Position numbers and translations under genes: made by a program
DNA from: a virus
Virus record (IMG/VR): IMGVR_UViG_3300032086_002387
Coordinates: 1-29,402 of that record
Reading direction: 5' to 3' (one strand)
Length of the DNA: 29,402 bases
The notes under the pieces: generated by a model
The model's database searches: none
Told to the model about the DNA's origin: nothing
The model's input: only the letters and a program-made list of their open reading frames with translations
Part shown: positions 1 to 8,063 of the stretch, piece by piece
How positions within the stretch are numbered: the stretch's first letter is position 1
How the letters are laid out: each line of letters begins with the position of its first letter

Positions 1-306
1 GAAAAAGGTCAGGGTGCTCTTGAAGAGATGATGGAAGTCGCTAAGCAACTGGAACATCCCAGAGCATTTGAAGTTGTGTCTGGGATGATTAAGAATATAT
101 CGGACGTGAACGACAGACTTATGGATCTCCATAAGAAAAAGAAAGATTACTTGAAGAAAGATCAGCCTAAGCAAGTTGAAGGAACCACGAATAACAACTT
201 ATTCGTAGGTTCAACCACTGAGCTTCAAAGAATGCTTCAAGATATGAACAAAAACCATGACAATGTAATTGATATTACAGATAGACTAGAAGATGATGCA
301 AAATGA
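1..306 (+). CDS. 16: Terminase small subunit gp16, 5'-truncated
   Basis: The reading frame is open from base 1, so the start lies outside the window and 101 C-terminal residues remain. The segment around EHPRAFEVVSGMIKNISDVN resembles the central oligomerising helices of T4-like gp16, which recognises concatemeric DNA and stimulates the gp17 ATPase during packaging. It is followed by a lysine-rich, hydrophilic stretch and a low-complexity tail ending in DRLEDDAK. The last 14 bases overlap the start of gp17, the usual 16-17 arrangement. Identity rests on this local similarity plus position directly before an unmistakable gp17. The N-terminal DNA-binding part cannot be judged here. Confidence 0.85.
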   Translation, partial: EKGQGALEEMMEVAKQLEHPRAFEVVSGMIKNISDVNDRLMDLHKKKKDYLKKDQPKQVEGTTNNNLFVGSTTELQRMLQDMNKNHDNVIDITDRLEDDAK

Positions 307-1879
307 ATCATATCTCGGTAATCCTAACGTAAAAAGAGACGGTGTAGTTCAGCAGTGGACACCCAGTGAAATACAAGAGTATGCTAGGTGTATGAACGAT
401 CCATCATATTTTGCGAAGAAATACTGTAAGATCATCTCACTTGATGAGGGTCTTGTCGACTTTGATCTGTATCCGTATCAGGAAAAAATGTTTACTGCAT
501 TTAACGCAAATAGATTTAATATTGTTCTAGCTTGTAGACAATCCGGAAAATCAATCTCTTCAGTAGCATATCTACTTTGGTTTGCAATATTCCATTCAGA
601 AAAAATAGTTGCGGTCATGGCCAACAAAGGAGCAACAGCTCGTGAAATGTTGGGTAGAGTAACTCTTATGCTTGAGAATCTTCCTTTCTTTCTGCAGCCC
701 GGTTGCAAAGCACTTAACAAAGGTTCGATAGAATTCAGTAATAATTCAAGAATCGTAGCGGCAGCAACGTCCGGTTCTTCAATTCGTGGTATGTCTGTTA
801 GCTTACTATACTTAGACGAGTTTGCCTTTGTCGAAAGAGCAAATGAGTTTTATACATCAACGTATCCGGTTGTTTCATCTGGTAAAGACACAAAGGTTAT
901 TATTACTTCAACGGCGAACGGTATCGGTAATGTTTTTCATAAGATATGGGAGGGTGCTACTCAAGGAGTCAATGAGTACAAACCGTTTAGAGTCGACTGG
1001 TGGGATGTTCCCGGAAGAGATGAAGCATGGAAGAATCAAACCATTGCTAATACTTCTCAATTGCAGTTCGATCAAGAATTTGGAAACACCTTCTTTGGAA
1101 CAGGAGATACACTCATTGGAGCCGAGACTCTTTTATCTTTAAGGAGAAAAGATCCTTCTAAAGTTACGAGCGAAGGAGTTAAGATATACGAAGTTCCTAA
1201 GAAAAATCATACTTATATAATGACTGTGGATGTTGCGAAGGGAAGAGGACAGGACTATTCTACTTTCAATTTACTCGATGTGACGGCTAATCCGTTTAAA
1301 CAGGTTGCAGTCTATCGCAACAACACTATATCTCCATTACTCTTCCCAAATATTATTTATAAATTTGCGACTTCCTACAATGAAGCTATGGTAGTAATAG
1401 AATCAAATGATGCTGGTCAGGTAGTTTGTAATGGTCTTTATCATGATCTCGAGTATGAAAATATGTTTGTTGAGTCTACTGTAAAGGCTAATGCGCTTGG
1501 TATACTTATGACTAGAAAAGTAAAAAGAATTGGTTGTTCATCATTCAAAGATCTTATTGAGAATCAAAAGATTGAGGTGGTGGATGAAGACACTATTCTT
1601 GAAATATCAACTTTTGTTGCTAGAGGTACATCATACGAAGCTTCCGAAGGAAATCATGATGATCTAGTAATGAACTTGATACTCTTTGGTTACTTCGTAG
1701 GAACCAACTACTTCAATGAGTTGACGGACATTGATATTAAGCAACTAATGTTCGAGAATAGAATGAAGGAGATAGAGGAAGACATTCTACCCTTTGGGTT
1801 CATAGATAACGGTTTGGATGATATACCTCGTCATCCAGAAAATGACGGATGGGCTATAGAGTATGATCCAAACTTCTAA
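293..1879 (+). CDS. 17: Terminase large subunit gp17 (packaging ATPase/nuclease)
   Basis: This 528-aa protein powers DNA translocation into the prohead and cuts the concatemer. The N-terminal ATPase has a Walker A-like loop ACRQSGKS (about 80-87), Walker B LLYLDE (171-176) and a coupling motif TSTANG (205-210). The C-terminal RNase H-like nuclease shows three acidic positions: D313 in TVDVAKG, E370 in VIESND and D456/D457 in NHDDLV. Length is a little below T4 gp17 (610 aa). Two adjacent ATG codons (293 and 296) are possible starts, both inside the end of gp16, implying translational coupling. It docks on the portal gp20 encoded downstream. Nothing appears broken. Confidence 0.97.
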   Translation: MMQNESYLGNPNVKRDGVVQQWTPSEIQEYARCMNDPSYFAKKYCKIISLDEGLVDFDLYPYQEKMFTAFNANRFNIVLACRQSGKSISSVAYLLWFAIFHSEKIVAVMANKGATAREMLGRVTLMLENLPFFLQPGCKALNKGSIEFSNNSRIVAAATSGSSIRGMSVSLLYLDEFAFVERANEFYTSTYPVVSSGKDTKVIITSTANGIGNVFHKIWEGATQGVNEYKPFRVDWWDVPGRDEAWKNQTIANTSQLQFDQEFGNTFFGTGDTLIGAETLLSLRRKDPSKVTSEGVKIYEVPKKNHTYIMTVDVAKGRGQDYSTFNLLDVTANPFKQVAVYRNNTISPLLFPNIIYKFATSYNEAMVVIESNDAGQVVCNGLYHDLEYENMFVESTVKANALGILMTRKVKRIGCSSFKDLIENQKIEVVDEDTILEISTFVARGTSYEASEGNHDDLVMNLILFGYFVGTNYFNELTDIDIKQLMFENRMKEIEEDILPFGFIDNGLDDIPRHPENDGWAIEYDPNF

Positions 1880-1890
1880 ATCTATGTTTA

Positions 1891-1898
1891 TATAAATA
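1891..1898 (+). promoter_or_regulatory. Late promoter (TATAAATA) for gp18
   Basis: An exact match to the T4 late -10 octamer TATAAATA lies in the 77-base gap between gp17 and gp18, 58 bases before the sheath start. T4 late promoters need no -35 box and are read by the gp55-bound polymerase; a gp55 gene is present in this window. There is no sigma70-type -35 in front of it. Confidence 0.85.
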
Positions 1899-1956
1899 TA
1901 GTTAATTGAAGATAACCGTATTATGAACATCTTATAATTAAAAAAAGGAAAGAGAC

Positions 1957-3738
1957 ATGGCTTTATTCGCACCATCAGAGTCTCCGGCAGTAATAGTAAA
2001 AGAAATTGACCTCACTAACGCCGTTCCCAATGTTCAATCATCTACAGGAGCATTCGCGGGAGCTTTTCGTTGGGGACCAGTCGAAGAGCCGAGACTCATA
2101 ACAAGCGAAGCGGGACTAGTAGAAACTTTCGGTTCTCCAAAAGGTGTTGGGACCGAAGAAACAGAATCAAATCAGGCTATTACCTATGATTTTCATACCG
2201 CTTCATACTTTTTAAAATATTCAAACGCAATGCAAGTAGTAAGATCTTCTGGCGACTCGATGATAAATGCTGGAGTAGATGGACAGACTCATTTAATTAA
2301 AAATAAAGAAGCTTTTGATGCTTGGTCTCCCATTCAAGGAAAGAGTTGGTTAGCCAGATATCCCGGAAAACTAGGAAACTCAATAGCCGTTCATATGATG
2401 GCTTCAGAGTCTGATGGTATCGATGCATCCGAGTTTTCATCTTGGACGTATGCTACTCACTTCAACAGCAAACCTGGTACTTCGGCTTACGTGGCTCAAG
2501 AAGGCGGTCTACATGACGAAATGCATGTTGCTGTCGTTGATTCAGACGGTCTTATCACCGGAACTAAGGGTTCTATTCTTGAAACATACTCATATGTTTC
2601 GAAAGCCGGAGATGCTAGAAACGCCGACGGTACGACTAACTACATAAAAGACGTAATCAACAATAAGTCAAACTACGTTTATCTAGGAAACGTGGCTTCT
2701 TTAGGTTCCGTAAATGCTGATCCAGTTACAGGATTCGGTCCGGCCGTAGGTAAAACAACTGCTGAACATAAAGACTTTTCAAACCAGTCTGGAACTCAAG
2801 AAGTTCAGGTACAAAGACTGAGCGGTGGTCTAGACGGAAATGCTCCAAGCTTAGCACAGTATCAAAATGGATTTAATCAGTTTGCTGATGTAGACACGAT
2901 AGAAGTTGATTTCTTGATGAGTCCGGGAATGTCTAGTAGAACAAATCAAACGACTATAACCAACCATCTAACATCCATCGCTACTTCTAGAAAAGACTGT
3001 GTTGCTGTAAGTTCTCCAGCAAGGAGTGATGTAGTAGGTAATATCGGCGGTGAAACTACGGATGCTGTATCAACGGCTGATACGTTCACTAATTCAAGTT
3101 ACTTGATCGTGGATAACAACTATCTTAAAATATACGATAAGTATAACGATAAATTCATTCATATTCCTGCAGCTTCTTCAACCGCTGGTCTTATGGCTGC
3201 TACAGACAGAAACTCAGCCCCTTGGTTCTCACCGGCTGGTCCAAGAAGAGGAGCGTATCTTGGCATAACCGGTCTAGCTTATAATCCTACAAAGGGTGAA
3301 AGAGATACACTCTATAAGGCAGGTGTAAACCCGATCGCTAATATTCCAGGTCAAGGTCTGCTTCTATACGGTGACAAAACTCACCAAAATAGAGCATCGG
3401 CGTTTGACAGAATCAACGTACGCAGATTGTTCTTGGTGCTTGAAAGAGCTATCGCAAGAGCAGCACAAAATGTAATGTTTGAGTTCAATGATGAGTTTAC
3501 AAGAGCTGAATTCGTCGGTATCATTGAACCAGTATTGAGGAACGTACAGGGTCGAAGAGGTATTACAGACTTTAAACTGGTATGTGACGAAACCAATAAC
3601 GGTCCAGAAATCGTTGATGCCAATCAATTCGTAGCGAATATCTTCATCAAACCTGCTCGTTCAATCAACTTCATTACTCTTAATTTTGTTGCTGTACGGT
3701 CAGGCGTTGCCTTTGAAGAAGTCGTTGGCACGGTATAA
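1957..3738 (+). CDS. 18: Contractile tail sheath protein gp18
   Basis: The 593-aa product is the sheath subunit that polymerises around the tail tube and contracts on infection. The N-terminus MALFAPSESPAVIVKEIDLT and the following GAFRWGPVEEP segment are characteristic of gp18 in T4-like phages. The C-terminal third (from about residue 420, APWFSPAGPRRGAY, through NINFITLNFVAVRSG-like strands) is the conserved sheath core, and the middle is the variable protrusion region. It is shorter than T4 gp18 (659 aa). The ATG at 1957 follows a purine-rich AAAAAGGAAAGAG ribosome site and a late promoter. gp19 follows after 13 bases. Arginine is mostly AGA here, unlike gp23. Confidence 0.97.
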   Translation: MALFAPSESPAVIVKEIDLTNAVPNVQSSTGAFAGAFRWGPVEEPRLITSEAGLVETFGSPKGVGTEETESNQAITYDFHTASYFLKYSNAMQVVRSSGDSMINAGVDGQTHLIKNKEAFDAWSPIQGKSWLARYPGKLGNSIAVHMMASESDGIDASEFSSWTYATHFNSKPGTSAYVAQEGGLHDEMHVAVVDSDGLITGTKGSILETYSYVSKAGDARNADGTTNYIKDVINNKSNYVYLGNVASLGSVNADPVTGFGPAVGKTTAEHKDFSNQSGTQEVQVQRLSGGLDGNAPSLAQYQNGFNQFADVDTIEVDFLMSPGMSSRTNQTTITNHLTSIATSRKDCVAVSSPARSDVVGNIGGETTDAVSTADTFTNSSYLIVDNNYLKIYDKYNDKFIHIPAASSTAGLMAATDRNSAPWFSPAGPRRGAYLGITGLAYNPTKGERDTLYKAGVNPIANIPGQGLLLYGDKTHQNRASAFDRINVRRLFLVLERAIARAAQNVMFEFNDEFTRAEFVGIIEPVLRNVQGRRGITDFKLVCDETNNGPEIVDANQFVANIFIKPARSINFITLNFVAVRSGVAFEEVVGTV

Positions 3739-3751
3739 CTAGGAGAAGAAA

Positions 3752-4309
3752 ATGGCAGTTTTAAGCGTAAATGATTTTAAACAGCAGCTTGCCGGTGGCG
3801 GCGCTAGACCTAATCTATTCAAGGTTACTTTTAGAGCACCTCCTGGTATAGCTGGCGTTGAAGCTATAAGGGATGAGAAAACATCCTTTATGTGTAGAGC
3901 AGCACAGCTTCCGTCTTCCATTATGGGAAACATCATAGTCCCATTTCGTGGTCGTCAAGTTCAAATAGCTGGAGACAGAGTTTTTGAACCGTGGGTAGCA
4001 ACCGTGTTTAACGATACGGACTTTGCTATTCGTACGGCTATGGAAACATGGATGAACGGAATCAATAACCACGAAGATAACTCGGGTGTTACGACTCCCG
4101 ATCAATATCAGGTAGATCTTGATGTAGAACAGCTCGATAAAAACGGAGACACACTATATACTTACAAATTTGTAGGAGCGTTTCCAACCAACATCTCACC
4201 CATTGATCTATCTTATGATAATAATGACATTATTGAAGAATTCAGTATTGAGTTCCAGATTCAGTACTGGCATTCGTTTAACCAAGCGAAAGCACAAGTA
4301 ACTTCATAA
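3752..4309 (+). CDS. 19: Tail tube protein gp19
   Basis: A 185-aa tail tube subunit, forming the inner channel inside the gp18 sheath. Conserved features include the N-terminal MAVLSVNDFKQQLAGGGARP, the FKVTFRAPPG strand, the CRAAQLPSSIMGNIIVPFRG loop and the C-terminal EEFSIEFQIQYW segment. Length is close to T4 gp19 (163 aa). An AGGAG site lies 8 bases before the ATG, and the gene sits 13 bases after gp18, so both are probably read from the same late promoter. A smaller protein with the same fold pattern is encoded at 10616. Confidence 0.96.
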   Translation: MAVLSVNDFKQQLAGGGARPNLFKVTFRAPPGIAGVEAIRDEKTSFMCRAAQLPSSIMGNIIVPFRGRQVQIAGDRVFEPWVATVFNDTDFAIRTAMETWMNGINNHEDNSGVTTPDQYQVDLDVEQLDKNGDTLYTYKFVGAFPTNISPIDLSYDNNDIIEEFSIEFQIQYWHSFNQAKAQVTS

Positions 4310-4323
4310 TGTTTGAATAAATA

Positions 4324-4348
4324 GTCTGAGAGGTTTAACCTCTCAGAC
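4324..4348. promoter_or_regulatory. Strong hairpin between gp19 and gp20 without a U-tract
   Basis: The arms GTCTGAGAGG and CCTCTCAGAC pair perfectly (10 bp) around a TTTAA loop; extended symmetry gives 12 bp around one central base. The next bases are AAATTATG rather than a T-run, so it does not look like an intrinsic terminator. It could stabilise an mRNA 3' end, mark a processing site or pause polymerase. A one-mismatch late box, AATAAATA (4316-4323), directly precedes it. Confidence 0.75.
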
Positions 4349-4368
4349 AAATTATGAAAGGTAATTTC

Positions 4369-5913
4369 GTGGCAGAAAATAGTATTAAGTTATTTGGCTT
4401 TGAGATAAAAAGAGCTAACGATAAAAGTGCGGAGAAGTTAAAGTCCGTAGTTCCACCTCAGTCTGAGGATGGAGCCGGATACGTTACTGCTTCAGCCGGT
4501 CACTACGGTCAGTATGTTGATATAGACGGAAATGAAGCAAAAGATAACTATCAACTTATTAACAAATATAGAGGTGTTGCTCTTCATCCTGAAGTTGATG
4601 CGGCGATAGAAGATATAGTTAACGAGGCGATCGTTGGTGATGATGATAATGGTGTGGGTGTATCCATAGCGCTGGATGATATCGAAGCTCCTAAACAAAT
4701 TAAAGATCAGATAACAGAAGAATTTGATAATATTTTAGGTATGCTTAATTTTAAAGAAAACGGTCATGATATTTTTAAAAGATGGTATACCGATGGCAGA
4801 ATCTTTCACCATCTCGTAGTAAAAGATGGGGCTGAGAAAGCAGGCATTCAAGAAATTAGATACATTGATGCCATGAAGATGCGTAAAGTGAAAGAAGTCA
4901 AGAAAGAAAAAGATCGGATTACTAACGCCGAAATCATTAAAAGTGTTAAAGAATATTTTATATTTCAAGAAAGGCCTGGACAAAATAGTGCGAGAAATAA
5001 TGCTATTAAGTTTACGGAAGAATCTATAAGCTACGTAACATCCGGTCTACTTGATGAGAACCGTAAGAAAGTTGTTTCACACTTACATAAGTCGATAAAA
5101 CCGATTAACCAACTAAGAATGATGGAAGACTCGCTTGTCATATATAGACTTGCTCGAGCACCGGAACGTAGAATTTTTTATATTGATGTAGGTAACCTTC
5201 CAAAAGGTAAAGCCGAAGAATATATGAAAAATATCATGACTAAGTATAGAAACAAACTTGTATATGATGCCAATTCGGGGGAACTAAGAGATGATCGTAA
5301 GCATATGTCGATGCTTGAAGATTTTTGGCTTCCAAGAAGAGAAGGTGGTAGAGGAACGGAGATATCCACTCTGCCAGGAGGCGAGAATCTTGGACAAATC
5401 GATGACATCATCTATTTTCAAAAACGTCTATACAGGTCACTCAATGTTCCTATAAACAGGCTTGAACAAGAAGCTCAGTTTTCACTTGGTAGATCCACTG
5501 AAATATCCAGGGATGAAGTTAAGTTTCAAAAATTTATTGATAGACTTAGAAACAAATTCTCTCATTTATTCTTGGGTATCTTAAAGAAACATCTTTTACT
5601 CAAAAATATTATAACAGAGGAAGACTGGGATACTTGGAAGAATGATATTAGAGTCGAGTATTCAAGAGATAATTATTTCAGTGAATTAAAAGAAAGCGAG
5701 CTGTTTAAGGAAAGAATTCAGACTCTTGACATGATTAATCAGTATGTCGGTGAGTATTTCACCAAAGCTTGGGTCATGAAAAATATCTTGAAACTTTCAG
5801 AGGAAGACATGAAAGAATTGGAACAAGAAGTCGATGATGAAAATGAGGAAGAAGCACGTAAAGATGCTGCCGACATTAATAGGCAGAATGCTGATGACAA
5901 AGATGAAAACTAA
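4369..5913 (+). CDS. 20: Portal vertex protein gp20
   Basis: The portal dodecamer forms the head-tail connector, nucleates prohead assembly and carries the packaging motor. The GTG at 4369 (MAENSIKLFGFEIKRAND) is preferred because GAAAGG sits 7 bases upstream; an in-frame ATG at 4354 has no ribosome site and would add five residues. The 514-aa product is close to T4 gp20 (524 aa). Conserved segments include YRGVALHPEVDAAIEDIVNE, RAPERRIFYIDVGNLPKGKA and the EISTLPGGENLGQIDDI block. The C-terminus is a highly acidic tail. It overlaps the next ATG by one base. Confidence 0.95.
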   Translation: MAENSIKLFGFEIKRANDKSAEKLKSVVPPQSEDGAGYVTASAGHYGQYVDIDGNEAKDNYQLINKYRGVALHPEVDAAIEDIVNEAIVGDDDNGVGVSIALDDIEAPKQIKDQITEEFDNILGMLNFKENGHDIFKRWYTDGRIFHHLVVKDGAEKAGIQEIRYIDAMKMRKVKEVKKEKDRITNAEIIKSVKEYFIFQERPGQNSARNNAIKFTEESISYVTSGLLDENRKKVVSHLHKSIKPINQLRMMEDSLVIYRLARAPERRIFYIDVGNLPKGKAEEYMKNIMTKYRNKLVYDANSGELRDDRKHMSMLEDFWLPRREGGRGTEISTLPGGENLGQIDDIIYFQKRLYRSLNVPINRLEQEAQFSLGRSTEISRDEVKFQKFIDRLRNKFSHLFLGILKKHLLLKNIITEEDWDTWKNDIRVEYSRDNYFSELKESELFKERIQTLDMINQYVGEYFTKAWVMKNILKLSEEDMKELEQEVDDENEEEARKDAADINRQNADDKDEN

Positions 5914-6803
5914 TGGCAGATGTAGTACTATACAGGAATCCTGATGGGCAAGTAGTACGACTAACATCTGATTCTTTTAATGTTACATATGAAGATTCTT
6001 TCATCGATATTACTATCGATGCTCCAAGATCTACGGATCAAGTTGGGCTGTGGTATGAGGTTAATACTTCTGACTTCTATCAGCCTTTAAACTATAGTCT
6101 TAGATTAAACTTAGACTCGAATCAAATAACAACAGTTACCCTGCAGTCAGCTACTGCTTCAAGCTATCACAATGCTCTAGACGGAGCGTGGGAAACTATC
6201 AATAAAACCTTTAATCTTAGAATACATCGTCCTACTAACCCTGTAGTAACTCTAGCAGACTCAGATTTTGTAGAAGATATCATAGTTGACTCAGATAATA
6301 TTCTTTATTCTGAAGAAATTGAAATAACGGGAAATGAGTCAGAGATACAAGAACTTTTAGTATCCGGTGTCAATATAAAAACGATAAACGCTCAATCACT
6401 ATTGGGATCTGGTAACCTAGTTATCTCTGGTCTGCAATCAAGAAATACTGCATTAACAGCTACTGGATCAGGCGAATTCAACTCCGACATAACCGGTTAT
6501 AAAGCCTACATGCTTATGAAGATACAAACGAGTGGGGCTGCTTGGGTAAGAATATACACAAGCAGCACAGCGAGAACTGCTGATGTAAATAGTGGTAGAA
6601 CACAGTTGTCTGATCCATTGCCAAATGCTGGAGTAATTGCCGAAGTTATTACAAATGGTGCTGAGACAGTAGTCATGTCTCCGGGTGTTCTTGGATTTAA
6701 TGAATCAGAAAGTAGTAGTGATATTCCGGTTAGAGTATCCAGCTTAGCTTCGGGTGCGCCTTCAGTTACAGTTACTTTAACTGCTTTACAACTGGAGGCT
6801 TAA
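5913..6803 (+). CDS. Putative virion structural protein with fibre-like motifs
   Basis: The 296-aa protein is not a T4 gene product and lies between portal and gp67. It begins with beta-rich sequence (residues 1-110), then an acidic linker, then TINAQSLLGSGNLVISG (about 157-173), a motif common in tail-fibre and tail-spike-like phage proteins. The C-terminal part (about 195-296: YKAYMLMKIQTSGAAWVRIY, LPNAGVIAEVITNGA, SPGVLGFN, IPVRVSSL) resembles a beta-sandwich domain recalled from virion proteins of marine T4-like phages. No catalytic motif, signal peptide or membrane segment is seen. A decoration, fibre or neck-associated protein is plausible; the exact role is unknown. The start codon overlaps the portal stop (TAATG), so translation is coupled to gp20. 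Confidence 0.6.
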   Translation: MADVVLYRNPDGQVVRLTSDSFNVTYEDSFIDITIDAPRSTDQVGLWYEVNTSDFYQPLNYSLRLNLDSNQITTVTLQSATASSYHNALDGAWETINKTFNLRIHRPTNPVVTLADSDFVEDIIVDSDNILYSEEIEITGNESEIQELLVSGVNIKTINAQSLLGSGNLVISGLQSRNTALTATGSGEFNSDITGYKAYMLMKIQTSGAAWVRIYTSSTARTADVNSGRTQLSDPLPNAGVIAEVITNGAETVVMSPGVLGFNESESSSDIPVRVSSLASGAPSVTVTLTALQLEA

Positions 6804-6841
6804 TGTGGGTAATTTTATTTTAATCCTAAAAACTTTACTTA

Positions 6842-6849
6842 TATAAATA
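6842..6849 (+). promoter_or_regulatory. Late promoter (TATAAATA) for the gp67-gp23 block
   Basis: An exact TATAAATA lies in the 67-base gap after the structural protein. Transcription would begin near 6856, so the first ATG (6859) would be almost leaderless. This supports starting gp67 at 6871. It is the last clear late promoter before gp23. Confidence 0.85.
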
Positions 6850-6870
6850 AACTAAAATATGGAGAACAAA

Positions 6871-7164
6871 ATGGATAATGAAGAAAATTTTGATGATGAA
6901 GTCGAAACAGTTGATACAACTGCGGAGCAAGACATCGAAGATATTGAAGAGCCTGAAGTAGAAGTAAATCCTATTTCAGAGCTTATTGGTTCTATTGAGG
7001 ACAAAGATTTTGTTAAGTCTAATGATATTTTTAACAGTATGATTAGTGATAGATTGTCCACAGCATTGGATAACGAAAGAATAGCGATCGCTAATCGTCT
7101 TTATAATGACGCACCTGAAGCAGAAACTGAAGAAGGTGATATGGAGTACGATGAAGCGGTTTAA
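6871..7164 (+). CDS. 67: Prohead core protein gp67
   Basis: A 97-aa acidic protein of the internal prohead core. The segment ELIGSIEDKDFVKSNDIF through DNERIAIANRL follows the T4 gp67 pattern (GLIEAIKSNDL, EEKIAIARN) and is followed by an acidic tail, as in T4. It differs by an extra acidic N-terminal extension of about 30 residues. The ATG at 6871 is chosen because GGAG sits 6 bases upstream; the ATG at 6859 overlaps that ribosome site and lies at the expected transcription start. Its position between portal and protease is the T4 order. Like T4 gp67 it is probably degraded by gp21 during head maturation. Confidence 0.8.
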   Translation: MDNEENFDDEVETVDTTAEQDIEDIEEPEVEVNPISELIGSIEDKDFVKSNDIFNSMISDRLSTALDNERIAIANRLYNDAPEAETEEGDMEYDEAV

Positions 7165-7345
7165 TGATATACGACATTCTCTAAACGAAAACAAAAAGAT
7201 GAATATATCTGGAGTAAAAGTAGAGATAGTCAAAGATAAAAACAAATTTAAAGTAATGGTTGACGGAAGTCTTCTTGATAGCTACCCTACCGAGAATCAA
7301 GCTGTAAAGATGGCTAAAGAATTCGTCAAGCAATATAAAGGATAG
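7151..7345 (+). CDS. Small basic protein in the gp68 position
   Basis: This 64-aa, lysine-rich protein (MKRFNDIRHSLNENKKMN...) overlaps the end of gp67 by 14 bases and ends 4 bases before gp21. GGAG lies 4 bases before the ATG at 7151; an internal ATG at 7199 is an alternative. T4 encodes the prohead core protein gp68 at exactly this place, but gp68 is about twice as long and I see no convincing sequence match. A core-protein role is inferred from position only. The central KVEIVKDKNKFKVMVDG segment looks like a small beta-hairpin domain. Confidence 0.55.
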   Translation: MKRFNDIRHSLNENKKMNISGVKVEIVKDKNKFKVMVDGSLLDSYPTENQAVKMAKEFVKQYKG

Positions 7346-7349
7346 AACT

Positions 7350-8048
7350 ATGAAGCTTATTGCGGAATATAACGATCAAGATATATCTTATATTACTGAG
7401 GAAGTAGAAGGCTCAGGAAAGAAAAACTATGTGATTGAAGGTATCTTCGCACAAGCTGAAAGTAAGAATAGAAACGGTAGAATATATCCAAGAGAAATTT
7501 TGGAGTCTGCCGTACATAAATTTGCAACCGAGCAGGTTGCAACTAAGAGAGCGGTTGGAGAACTCAATCATCCGGATGGTCCGACTGTTAACTTAGATAA
7601 GGTTTCACATCGCATAACCGAACTTAAGTGGGACGGTAATAATGTGATGGGAAAAGCGCTTATATTAGATACTCCAATGGGAAACATTGTAAAAGGTCTC
7701 CTCGATGGTGGTGTTCAACTAGGCGTTTCAACTCGTGGTATGGGAAGTCTTGAGAATCGTAATGGGACAATGTATGTTAAAGAAGATTTTCATTTAGCAA
7801 CTGTCGACATTGTACAAGATCCATCTGCTCCGCAAGCATTCGTTAATGGGATAATGGAAGGCGTAGAGTGGGTTTGGAACAATGGTGTAATTCAACCTCA
7901 GCACCTTATTGAAGAGGATGTTGAAGAGATTGAAGAAGAAATTCAAGACGTTGAAAAAATTGAGACTGAAATTAAAAAAGCTCCACGTGCTGATCTGCAT
8001 TTAGTGCAGGAACGTGAGTTTAAAAATTTCCTCTCGTTGCTCAAATAA
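7350..8048 (+). CDS. 21: Prohead core protease gp21
   Basis: A 232-aa serine protease that digests the scaffold and trims head proteins during maturation. The family signatures are clear: IEGIFAQAESKNRNGRIYP (about 29-47), the histidine motif GELNHPDG (H74), the serine motif GVSTRGMGS (S127) and VDIVQDPSAP (D153 region). The fold is the herpesvirus-assemblin-like phage protease type. After residue 190 an acidic EEDVEEIEEEIQ tail follows, probably an auto-cleavage or scaffold-binding segment. It starts 4 bases after the preceding gene and is followed 15 bases later by its substrate gp22. Length is near that of T4 gp21 (212 aa). Confidence 0.95.
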   Translation: MKLIAEYNDQDISYITEEVEGSGKKNYVIEGIFAQAESKNRNGRIYPREILESAVHKFATEQVATKRAVGELNHPDGPTVNLDKVSHRITELKWDGNNVMGKALILDTPMGNIVKGLLDGGVQLGVSTRGMGSLENRNGTMYVKEDFHLATVDIVQDPSAPQAFVNGIMEGVEWVWNNGVIQPQHLIEEDVEEIEEEIQDVEKIETEIKKAPRADLHLVQEREFKNFLSLLK

Positions 8049-8063
8049 AAAAGGGAGTCAAAC

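Noticed and set aside
1354-1361. Minus-strand TATAAATA inside the terminase gene
   Set aside because: No minus-strand gene is supported anywhere nearby; it is most simply a chance match in AT-rich coding DNA.
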